From: Anastatus disparis
Taxonomy: Eukaryota > Arthropoda > Insecta > Hymenoptera > Eupelmidae
DNA length: 64,000 nucleotides
Reading direction: 5' to 3'
Assembly (NCBI GenBank): GCA_017163975.1
Contig: JAFFSR010000136.1
Coordinates: forward strand, 12,025,501 to 12,089,500
The position numbers and the translations under genes are program-made. Below are positions 40,508-50,186 of this stretch, in pieces (position 1 is the first letter of the stretch; every line of letters begins with the position of its first letter). The notes under the pieces are model-generated. The model saw only the letters and a program-made list of their open reading frames with translations, ran no database searches and had not been told where the DNA came from.

Positions 40508-41743
40508 TATAAGGCCTCCCTCACGGGAGGGTTATCGAATCTCGAAAAAACAAATAAACCATTACCAGGAGGAGCTTATCCAAATCAACATGATCCACGT
40601 GATATTTATTTACCATCAACATCATCAACAACAACGACTTTACCACCACGTCCTGAAACTTATCCCGGTGGACCAGGTGTTGTTGTTTTACCTGGTGATA
40701 TGCCAAGTTCATCATCGTCAATGTATTATATGAATAGACCTAGAGCTACAACATTAGATTGTAATTCATTGTTTTTAAAATGCGAAAGACGTCGGCTGGC
40801 CGACTATTGTAATGCATTTGCTGAAAAAACAGGTCGTATAACGCGTAACGTTAGAGGAAAGTTATCAAGTTGGCGTAGAGCAATGCCACATATGCCACAT
40901 AATTGTCCCGGTCGTCAAAGAGCTGCTGGTATGATGCAAAGCTTTAACGATACTGCATTTTTGTCAAGACCCACTAGACATTATGCTGATCCAATGTCAA
41001 TGACATGTGGTGGAATGACGATGGCGGATCATCGTCGTCAGCAGGGAATGATGCATTCTTATGGTATGAATTATGAACACGGTGAAAGATACGAAGAATT
41101 GACAACTCGTAGACCAACAACCAGCTCTTATAGTCGTGATATTATTCGTAGTTTGGAAGAACTTGAACTTAATCGTATTGATCGTCACCAAAATCATCAG
41201 CAGCCTTTGCATCATCAATCGTATCAACATATTCAACCTGAACATCAACCATACAATGCATATCTATCAAGTTCATGGTCAAGTGAACGACCTTATGCCA
41301 CATTACCCAAACGTAGTCGTACAATCAATCTCGAGGAACAATTCTTACCAAGAGATTTGCAACGTCTTAGCAGGTATCCAAAAAGTTTACAAGATCTTAA
41401 ATACTTAGAAATTGAGGCAATATTAGATAGAGATCCAATAAGGCCAGTATCATCATATCCGCCCAGAGACCATACACGATTTGCTAGACGCGAAGATTTG
41501 AGTACATTAGATGATCGACCATTAAGAAGTAGTAGTAGAGCATCATCATCAAGATTATCAAGAGATGAACGACGTTGGATGAAACAAAGTGATAATACAC
41601 AAAGCAGAATGTACTTAGAAGGTCTAGCTGGTGGTAGTCAAATTGAAAGATATGAACCGGGTAAAGTGCATTATGAGCGAGAATATAGAATCTACGGCAA
41701 AGATACTGTCGCGCTCATATTTTACAAGACTTGTTACTTGTGA
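40508..41743 (+). CDS. In-frame 411-codon C-terminal extension beyond the TAG
   Basis: Immediately after the transporter TAG (40505-40507) the same frame has no stop for 411 codons, ending TGA 41741-41743. In DNA this AT-rich such an open frame is not expected by chance, so it is almost certainly translated. The predicted tail is hydrophilic and probably disordered: a Thr/Pro/Gly stretch (about residues 30-60), a Ser run, a basic, helix-compatible segment (about residues 89-124) with CERRRLADYCNAFAEKTGR, Met/His-rich and Gln/His-rich stretches, and an Arg/Ser-rich end. No catalytic domain was recognised. It would give a cytosolic tail to a 485-aa transporter (about 897 aa in all). Routes to expression: UAG readthrough, splicing out 40461-40568 (108 nt, in frame), UAG editing, or an independent start such as ATG 40700. 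Confidence 0.8.
   Translation, partial: YKASLTGGLSNLEKTNKPLPGGAYPNQHDPRDIYLPSTSSTTTTLPPRPETYPGGPGVVVLPGDMPSSSSSMYYMNRPRATTLDCNSLFLKCERRRLADYCNAFAEKTGRITRNVRGKLSSWRRAMPHMPHNCPGRQRAAGMMQSFNDTAFLSRPTRHYADPMSMTCGGMTMADHRRQQGMMHSYGMNYEHGERYEELTTRRPTTSSYSRDIIRSLEELELNRIDRHQNHQQPLHHQSYQHIQPEHQPYNAYLSSSWSSERPYATLPKRSRTINLEEQFLPRDLQRLSRYPKSLQDLKYLEIEAILDRDPIRPVSSYPPRDHTRFARREDLSTLDDRPLRSSSRASSSRLSRDERRWMKQSDNTQSRMYLEGLAGGSQIERYEPGKVHYEREYRIYGKDTVALIFYKTCYL
40515..40530 (+). promoter_or_regulatory. GC-rich stem-loop just after the transporter stop
   Basis: CCTCCC (40515-40520), loop TCAC, then GGGAGG (40525-40530) form a perfect 6-bp all-strong stem, except one T-A pair, starting 8 nt after the UAG. 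The flanking sequence is AT-rich, so the element stands out. RNA structures placed just after leaky stops are known to raise readthrough in some animal and viral genes; that role here is inferred. Confidence 0.55.
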
Positions 41744-42768
41744 TTACCGGGCCAATGCAAAGCAGTGCGATATGTTAAATTGCGTGACGAGCTATAAGCG
41801 TCTTATTTTTTATTTTTTTTCAGTTTCTGTTGTTTTACTTTTGTCCTTTGAGAAAAATCAAGCGACGTAAAACGTTTGTCATGATTTTCAGTTCTCATTT
41901 TAATTTTTCTGTATTAGTTTTGATAATCGATTAGGAGATTTTGGATAATTTTTTATTACTGATTGAAGTTTATTTTATTTTACAATTTCGTTTACGCATT
42001 TTGATCACAGAAATAAAATCACATTTATTATTTCAAATTTCATTGACGTATTTAAAAATGATGCATAAAGTCAAAAATAATTATTTCTAAAAAGAAGTTT
42101 ATCAAAGTATTATTGATAATATAAAATTATCCAAATTTTCTTGGAAGTATACTAATTATTGTTTTTCATTTAAGAAAAAAATTTATAATACATTTTATTT
42201 TGAATATTTTATTTAAAAAAAAAAAGAAAAAAATGTACTTCGGCCCACAAACTTAAAAAAGGCATAACTTCCATGCATCGTGCCTTCCTTGAAAACACGA
42301 CAATACAACTTTAAAAAAAAAATCGTTCTTGAACAGTTCTTCAAAACAGTTAAATTTGCAAACTATTTGTAAGAAAGAGAAATAGAGAAGCTTAATTAAA
42401 AGGAGCCTCTTAGGATTATTAGGTCATTACGAAAGTTTTGTCGTCCGTTCGCGACAATGCTTTTGTCATGCAAATAATAAAGACTACCAGGGACCTTAAA
42501 ACATTATTAATGCCTGTCTAACCAGAAAATTTACGATAAAAAAACGATGCATTTATTTTTCAAATTCTTGGTAGATATTTTTACTTAACTTATCCAAGAT
42601 AATTAGTTTCATGAGTATAGGAAAAACATTTTCTTACTCTTAATCAATGATCAAAAACAAATGTTAACTAAGGAAAAAAATAAAAGTGATCTTTCATTTT
42701 TTACTATAATTAGTATAAAAATTGGCTATCATAAGCCATGATGCGTCTTAATGTTACTTGTACAACTA

Positions 42769-42922
42769 GAGGCCCAAATATCAAATTAATTTGAATGCAT
42801 ATCCAATATAACGTAACTTCTTTAAGATAAAAAAATTTTGTATTTTAATTTAGATAAAAATAACTAAAATTGAATACACTTTGATTATCAATAGTTTATT
42901 TTTTGTGTTGCATTTGGGCCTC
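42769..42922. repeat. Spaced 11-bp inverted repeat (possible small MITE)
   Basis: GAGGCCCAAAT at 42769-42779 is the exact reverse complement of ATTTGGGCCTC at 42912-42922. The interior is AT-rich and non-coding. No clear target-site duplication is visible, so the transposon reading is weak. Confidence 0.4.
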
Positions 42923-45900
42923 ATTAATCCGCCCGTCAACTGTGGGCAGACAGACTTAAATCACGACAATATCGATTGTAGATACAAAAAAAAATTCTAT
43001 ATATACATACGAATACAAATATATGCATATTATATATATATATATTTCATACATATACAATAGAAAATTAAGTGTATATTGTCTACAGTATATTGTACAT
43101 CTACTCAACAAAAAAAAAGGTAACTTCGATTTAAGAAAATTTATGACAATACTAGAGTATTGCCAAAAAAAAATAATAAAACTTCGACTAAGAGCTTTAC
43201 TGTTTCCTTCGAGAATTCTATAATATAAAAGAGCGAAAGAGAGCGAGAGAGTGTGTGTGGGCATTCGAAAATTTTTACGAAAGTCGATGATAACCTTTAA
43301 AAATAAAAAAAAGGCCGGACAAGAAGCAAACGATTGTATAATGTATAACTTTTTAATTAATTGCGAGTCTTTTAGCATAATAATTATAACAAAGAGATTA
43401 ATTAAGGATTTTAAATAAAACAAAAAACTCGTAAAACGAGAAATTGTTACGAGTAACAGCCATTCGTGCAATTAATTTAGGTTCCAGTTCAATCGTTCAA
43501 GTGGATTATTCTCCACTTAGAAAAATGAGATATCTTTCAAATTTTTCAGAAAAAAGACGAAAAATATTTCACGATAACTAAATTAATGAAATATCTAGCT
43601 AAGGCGTTATAAAGTATTATTTTGGGAAATCCACGTTTGAACGAAATAGTAGCATTTACTTAATATTAATAAAAAATTTTCATTATTCTATGATAAGTAC
43701 GAAAAAACACCATATTGAAATTGGAATTCTAAAAAGAAAACTGAAAATTATAAAAAAAAATGAAAGAATGTAAATTTGCAACGGTTACTGCCACAAAACG
43801 ACGATAAACTCATTGATTCACGTTCGTTAGCTAATAGTTATAATCTCGCATGTGATCAACAATAAAAGGCAAAAATTATAAAAAATTATTATAAAAAAAG
43901 AAAATTAATTCGACACTCTCGATTAAGCGAGTGTAACGTTTTTAGCGGTATAATAAATAGGATTGTATTTGTATTTTGTATTTTTATATAGTTTGTAGAT
44001 AAAAAGAAGATTATGTAAATCGAAAATTTAAGAAAAATAAGGGAGAATCGAGAGTCAGCCAAATGTCAGTATTTCTATCAGAAAAAAAAAATTTTTGCGG
44101 ATCAAAGTACTTTAAATTTTGGTAACATAATTAAACTTCTTTACAAATGCAAATAATCCATATCTGGAACAAAATCATATCCTTCATACGTGAAAGCGAA
44201 TATATTTATTGAATTATTATTTTAATATACAGGCCATATCTTGCTTAATATACATTTGTTTTTAAGAATTTAGAAATAGCTGATACGAACTGTGGATGAT
44301 ACACTATTTTTTATGCCGTAAAATGGTGAAAAAAAATTATATGATAATAAAAATGATAATAAAAGTTATATACGTAAATTTAAAAATTGAATGATAAAAT
44401 ATAAAATACAATTTTAACGACTTTATTTAGAAAGAAAATTAAATATCAATATTACATATCCATTGATTTTAACTAAAATTTTAACTTTATATTTATCGGA
44501 ATGACGTTTTTAAAAATAATAAAATAAATTCGCAAAGTGTTTCTATATTTATTCAAGAATCATTTTAAAATTATTATTCTTATAAAGAATATGGGGTTAC
44601 ATTACTCGATTCTTAAACCAGAAAAGTCAGTTTTATTATATATATCTACTATACTTAAACATGACAATAATTCACGAAGGTGATAAAAAAAAATAAATAA
44701 AAAATATAGGAACTTGACAGATTGATAAATTAGAAGCCTCTGTAATTCTCCCAAATTTTAAAGAAAATCAAATCAATTAATTAAACTTTACTTCTGCTAC
44801 TTAAAAAAAAAATTCAACACTATGTACATATCAGAATTATAATGTATTTTATATATAATGTATGTAAATTAAAAATTAATTTAACATTACATCATGAAAA
44901 TATCTCCGGTATAAAGGTACGCTCAATAAGCGAATGAGCGCTGATCATCGTATAGATCTAAAGAACAAAGGAAATAACAATAAAAAGTTCCGCTAAAGAA
45001 AAATTTAAAAAAGAAAATTATTACGCATGCAGATCTCGTACGATGCGGCGCTTAATCGCTACACACAAACACAAGACATAAACGGCCAAGGCACAATTGT
45101 AAGAAAATAAAAGAAACAAAGAAGAGAAACCGTCGTATTTAATATCGACGCAATGGAATGTCTGGACGTTCCTTCACACTTTCGAGCAAATATGCATAAT
45201 TAAACATAAACTTATAATTATTATAAAAAAAACCTTAGAATCTGTATACAGTTTGTTAGGATCGAAAAAAATATAATGAAAAATGATAATAACTCTGCAC
45301 TGTGCACTTTTGTGAATTGAAGTTTTCATGTATAATCGTAGTGATTTGAAAATCGATGATTAATTAAGTGACATTGCTAAAACGCTACTTATATATATAA
45401 ATATTGTAAGAATACATTGTCAAGTTTATAAAAGGGTGCTTATAGAAGTTTCCGAAAAGTATAGCTTTAATGTCGGTAAATCAAATGTATTCATTTTCAA
45501 ATGACAATAATAATTCATGAAATAACTAATTTAGATAAAAAATACAATGGTTATCAATGTAATCTCTGATGTTTTTTTTAATGCAAATCTTAAAAGTTAT
45601 TTGTATTTCAGAATAAAAAAAAACAAAAAATTTTTGACATTTGTTAGCCGTACTTTTTTGTAAACTTGAAAAATCATCCTGATGAAAAAAAAGTTCCCTT
45701 TTTTCCGTGCTTTAGCGCAGACGTCTAGTTTTAAAAGCGGAAAAGACACCTTGTAAATAAATGAATTTCAAACGAGTTTACGTATAGTCTATAACGTAGC
45801 AAAAAAAAATAAAGAAAAAAAAAACAAAAAGAAATAAAACGCCAAAGCTCCGAAGCGCAACGACGACTCTTCCAGTATTTTATTTTTTTTTCTTTTTTAC

Positions 45901-47553
45901 TCTGTTTTTTTCGTTCCAAGAACGAACGAATGCGCATATATAATAAATACGCGAAAGAAAAAAAATAAGCAAAAATAAATCGTTTGTACTTGTCGGAGAA
46001 AGCGTCGGGAAGGCTTTTTCCACATATACACACAAGTCGCCGAAGCTTTAGGACCTCCCTATACAATTTTTAGAAAAAAAATACAAACTTTTTCTCAACT
46101 TTTCGCTTTAAATATATTATCGAGTTCAAGTAGAACGGAAAACGAACTCGTGTTGGGCTTATAAATGCTTTTAAACATTTGAAATTTTTAAATATTTTAC
46201 TTTTTTTATTTTGTTGATTCTTTGAATGATTCAGGGTTGCCACCAATTTTTACGCTGTTAAATAATTTTTTGAAATTTTCGAAATAAGCGTTGAAGAATT
46301 TGCGATATTATAAAATATTCCGACTTTTTTAAAAATAATAATAATAATAATAAAGTAAATATATATACATAACGTAGTGGGACTAAAAATATTGTACTAA
46401 GAGTTTTGATATAACGTAATTAATGATACTCTTTCGTAGTTGAAATAAAAAAAATAAACTTTTCGAAATAACGTGGCAATCCTGTCGTTTAGACTAAAGG
46501 AAAAGACTTGAAAAAATATGAAAAAATTCGTCTTCGAACGATATATCTATATACTGTATAAATAATATATAAAAAATAAAATGTAAGTTGTAGTAATCAT
46601 CGACTTTACGATTCCAGCCGGAGCGTGCGGTACTAAAAAGAAATAAAAAAAAATAACACATAACTAAAATGAATAAAAAAATGATATATATAAAATAAAT
46701 AAATAAAAAAAACGATAATAATGAAACTTTACGACAATAAAAAGAAGGACGTTCGAAAATCTAATCGAACCTTGAAAAGATATAGAATGCCTGAGAATGT
46801 ATGCGTGCGAGCGAGCGAGAGATATTGTATTTTCAGAATATATATGAAAATGAGCATAAAAAAAAATTATTATGACGGAATAAAATGAAAAAAAAAAAAA
46901 AATTCAAAGGTGTTGATGATCTTTTGAAAAGATCTATACACTTATCAGCTTCGCTTGCTAGATTTAATATTTTTGTAATGACGCCTTAGACTATATATAT
47001 AGCTTATTTATACCTTCGTAGAATTAATAAGCGCAGCTCTTTGCACACACAGATATACATACACACACCTCTTTATTGACGAAACGAAATGGAATCAAAC
47101 TAAAAATACGTTTATTAATATGCGTACGTAAATGAATTATGTACGACTCGAGGGAATATTTCGCTTATCTTGGTACTTTGCAAAAAAAAAAAAAAAATGG
47201 AATGTACATATTAACGAAACGAAAAGCAACATTGTTAGGTGCGCAATTTAGAGCTTTTTGTATATATGTTTTGCATTAAAACTTTTATTTTACAGTGGAT
47301 TATCTACGGTGATCTATTTTACCGACGCTGTCACATTTTTGATTATATTTAAATTATTATTTGTTATACATATAAAACTACTGTCATGAATAAATCATAA
47401 AAATATATAACTACTAAATTGAATAAAATGTTTTAAAATTATGAAAGTATTCAAAAAAATTAATTTACAAATATTGAGGTTATCGTTTATAATAATTAAA
47501 TGAAAATGTTTTTAAAAGTAAAAACTAATTGGTTTTTTTTATTAAAATTGTTG

Positions 47554-47624
47554 ATTATTAAATAATTTATATTTAAATAATTAAATTTAATTATTTAAAT
47601 AATTATTAAATAATTTATATTTAA
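47554..47624. repeat. 30-bp perfect AT palindrome inside 23-bp direct repeats
   Basis: 47571-47600 is a perfect 30-bp palindrome made only of A and T. It is flanked and overlapped by two identical 23-bp copies beginning ATTATTAAATAATTT, at 47554-47576 and 47602-47624. It could form a cruciform or reflect local duplication. Confidence 0.75.
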
Positions 47625-48337
47625 TAATATGTTAAAATAATAATATGAAAATATAATTTAAAATGTGACGAGTCGGTCAAGCAGTTAATAGTAAACTTCT
47701 ATCTAATAAAAACTTGTGCTAAAGATTTTACTTTTTCAAATTCAATAGACAATTTCTTTAATGTCTTCAATTATTATATTTTATGTAATGATCAAACATT
47801 AAAATAATTAATGATTCAAAAGAAATGTTTCAGTCCTGCCAGTTTATTATTGAATTATAAGAATGATAAAAATAAAAATATTAGAAGCTTGCTCTTTATT
47901 GGTGTGCGAATATAGAGGTGTATTTTACGTTAAAATGTGTGTACTTAAATCCTACTTATTACAAAATAATTGAAGACCCACCTTTGTACCTTTGTAGAGA
48001 AAGTATAATACATCAATACAAGCCATATATGATAGCTAAATGGAAAAAAAACAGTCGGCAGAACCAAAATGTTGCATGTTTGTATAGAATTATACATATT
48101 AGATAATACATTACAGCTAAATAGAAAAAATACTCAACAAGATAATGAATGCATTTTTTATTTTCCATCTACCACATTTCTATTTTCTGATTTTTGTTTT
48201 ATTTTAATCCATTTTATTTAAAATAATTTTTTTAAGTAATAAATGATATAAAAATTTATGATTCTAAAGAATTGATTATATACATTTTTAATGGAAATAA
48301 TAACAACATAATGCTTTATGATAATCACTAGACTTAC

Positions 48338-48776
48338 CTAATTGAGGTACAGACATATAAGTATCGCAGTCGACAAGGAATTGTCCAGCTTGTACAGCAC
48401 CCAAGGCAACAATCCTCTTTGTTAAGAAATCAATGGTCTGGGGACCTGTTCTATTTTCTGTTGTAGGATATTGATACAACCTGAACAAAAAATATTTGGC
48501 AATATTATAAGCTTTGAATATAAGTATATTAACATCCTTGAAATAAGAAGTATTATTAATAAAATTATATAGAAAATCATTGAATAATTATACTATGATA
48601 AAATATTGTTAAATGTTCTAATTAAATAATTGACAGTAATAATATTATAATATAAAAAAAATCAAATTTCTTTATTTAACCTATAAAACAAACGTAACAT
48701 TGACATTCTTTTATAAAGTAAAGTTTAATAAGTTAAATTAATTATAGAAAATCGCTACTTACACTGTGACACCCAT
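48338..48776 (-). CDS. MED20: Mediator complex subunit 20, 5' exons only
   Basis: Two minus-strand coding exons: 48776-48763 (14 nt, MGVTV with split last codon, donor AGT/GTAAGT) and 48480-48338 (143 nt, acceptor TTCAG, donor TTAG/GTAAGT). Together they give 52 residues beginning MGVTVLYQYP, with QTIDFLTKRIVALGAVQAGQ and FLVDCDTYMS. This matches the N-terminus of MED20: the start MGVT, the LT-K/R-LGA helix and the C/D-x-Y strand of the TRF-like fold. MED20 is a head-module subunit of Mediator, acting in the nucleus in RNA polymerase II initiation. The family is usually about 210-220 aa; the expected continuation (the V-LHNSE region and after) should lie at lower coordinates but I could not find it. 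Either a long intron hides it or this is a partial copy. Confidence 0.75.
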
Positions 48777-49740
48777 TGTTTTGTCTCTTTTACAAAAATA
48801 CACTGACTAATAAAGTGCACTTAAGATATCATGAAACTACTGTGTTTATACCGGCTTGACAGAAAACACATGGTTTGATGACGCCGAAAATGTAGACTTT
48901 GCGCAGGTGCAGGTGCACTTTGGAGAAAAAGAGGAAAGAGAATATATGTAGAAAAAAGCGCGAAAGCGCGCATTAATCAGTCGTGCGTCATAGCTACTTT
49001 ACGTTATACATCCAAATTGATGGTTTTTTTAGCAAAAGTAAAGACTAAATAATTAAATCTGATTTGTAATTTTAAATAAAACTCTTTATCCTAATTGCGC
49101 TTGCGCACTGGTGAAAACATTTATAGAAAACTCATAAAAAGTTTATTACAGCGCCATCCTACTATAATGTGTAAAATAATATAAGTTAGGTTTTTAAAAT
49201 TTCTAATTTATCGACACATGCCAAGTGTCCCTATAATTTACATTTATTCTCATAATTATTTTTTATACATTAATTAGAATATGATGGATTATATATTCAT
49301 TAAGTTTGTGCATTTAAATATGTTTTAAAATTATTCTATAAATTCATTATTCATCAACGTGTTTACTATTTGAATTTATTCGGAATGAATATTAAATTTC
49401 TTTAAAAACTGTAATGGAAATTTGAATATCAGATACTGTTTTAATAATTTTATACAAATTGTTTAAAAATTTATGACCCATTCGTCATTTGAATGAACTA
49501 AATGAAAACAAATAAAAAATTCTGAACTACGCGATTTTATTAGATAATTTTTTATTCAAATAAACGATACTAATTCTTTAATTTTTCTTATTACTCGTCA
49601 ATTTGTTTAACACGAAAAGCTAATAGACGGTAAAACATTTATAAAAGTTAATTTTTCATTACTTTTTTCATCTGTTAATAAAAAATCTTATCTCTGTATA
49701 TTTTTTAAAGTTTCAATTGTTGATAAGTGATAAGCTACAA
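48777..49740. promoter_or_regulatory. Intergenic region between divergent starts
   Basis: This interval separates the MED20 start (minus) from the CpG-rich 5' exon (plus). It should hold the MED20 promoter and leader. A GCGC-GAAA-GCGC mini-hairpin lies at 48958-48969, and CpG-containing patches occur near 48850-49010 and 49090-49170. No coding sequence was recognised. Confidence 0.4.
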
Positions 49741-49749
49741 TAAGTACTT

Positions 49750-50186
49750 TGCAGTCGCGTACTTAAAGATGGCGCCAGTTACTTAATAAACCCACTGCAC
49801 AAATGCACGCGAGTGAGGGCCCGTGCATCGCTCCACACTCTCAAGGAATGTTTTTAGCCGCATAGTTGCCGTCGTCGTTGGGTGTGTGTGTTGATCTTTC
49901 GAAACGCCGCCGCCACTTCTCTAATTATACACCTCGTATTATCTCTCTTGTGCCGGGTTCTTAAATAATAAATTCAATCATAAAACACGCGAACGTCTAA
50001 AGGTGTCTATTTAATATCGAGTGCATTGTGCATCAAATTGTTTAGAGAAAAGAGTTTAACTAAACCCATAAGAGAGGAAAGCGTCGCGGCCGGCGGCAAC
50101 AGCGATCACGTCACTCACGCGAGTAAAGTCTCGACGACCCCTGCAGCGGCCTGCGAGAAAGAAAGAGAGAGAAGTAGAGGAGCAAG
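49750..50186 (+). promoter_or_regulatory. CpG-rich promoter and non-coding first exon
   Basis: This is the most GC/CpG-rich block of the right half, with GCCGTCGTCG, ACGCCGCCGCC and GCGTCGCGGCCGGCGG. It ends in AGCAAG/GTGAGT, a near-consensus splice donor at 50187. Frames are interrupted by stops, so it is best read as a 5' UTR exon of a + strand gene whose next exons are not recognised in the window. Orientation rests on the donor; the transcription start is not defined. Confidence 0.5.

Larger units (their letters stand above)
41744..48337. other. Probable long 3' UTR, then AT-rich intergenic DNA
   Basis: No recognised gene. AATAAA hexamers are frequent after the TGA (the first near 42012), so the transporter transcript could end soon or carry a very long 3' UTR; the A-rich sequence to about 47,280 would fit either. 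Inverted repeats lie at 42769-42922 and 47571-47600. A 171-codon open frame on the minus strand (42956-43471) is hydrophobic, low in complexity and unrecognised; I do not call it a gene. No later MED20 exon was found here on the minus strand. Confidence 0.5.

Noticed and set aside
40504..40568. A 65-nt intron using CG/GTAGTA at the TAG itself and the CCAG acceptor
   Set aside because: Its length is not a multiple of three, and the joined frame meets a stop within a few codons, so it cannot yield the long tail.
40700..41743. Tail ORF as an unrelated independent gene starting at ATG 40700
   Set aside because: The frame is already open and protein-like for 64 codons before that ATG, back to the transporter stop, and shares its phase. 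Not excluded, but less economical.
42484..42493. CTACCAGGG-like sequence resembling the transposon end
   Set aside because: Only the outer bases match, with no inverted partner and no TA-flanked element nearby; probably chance.
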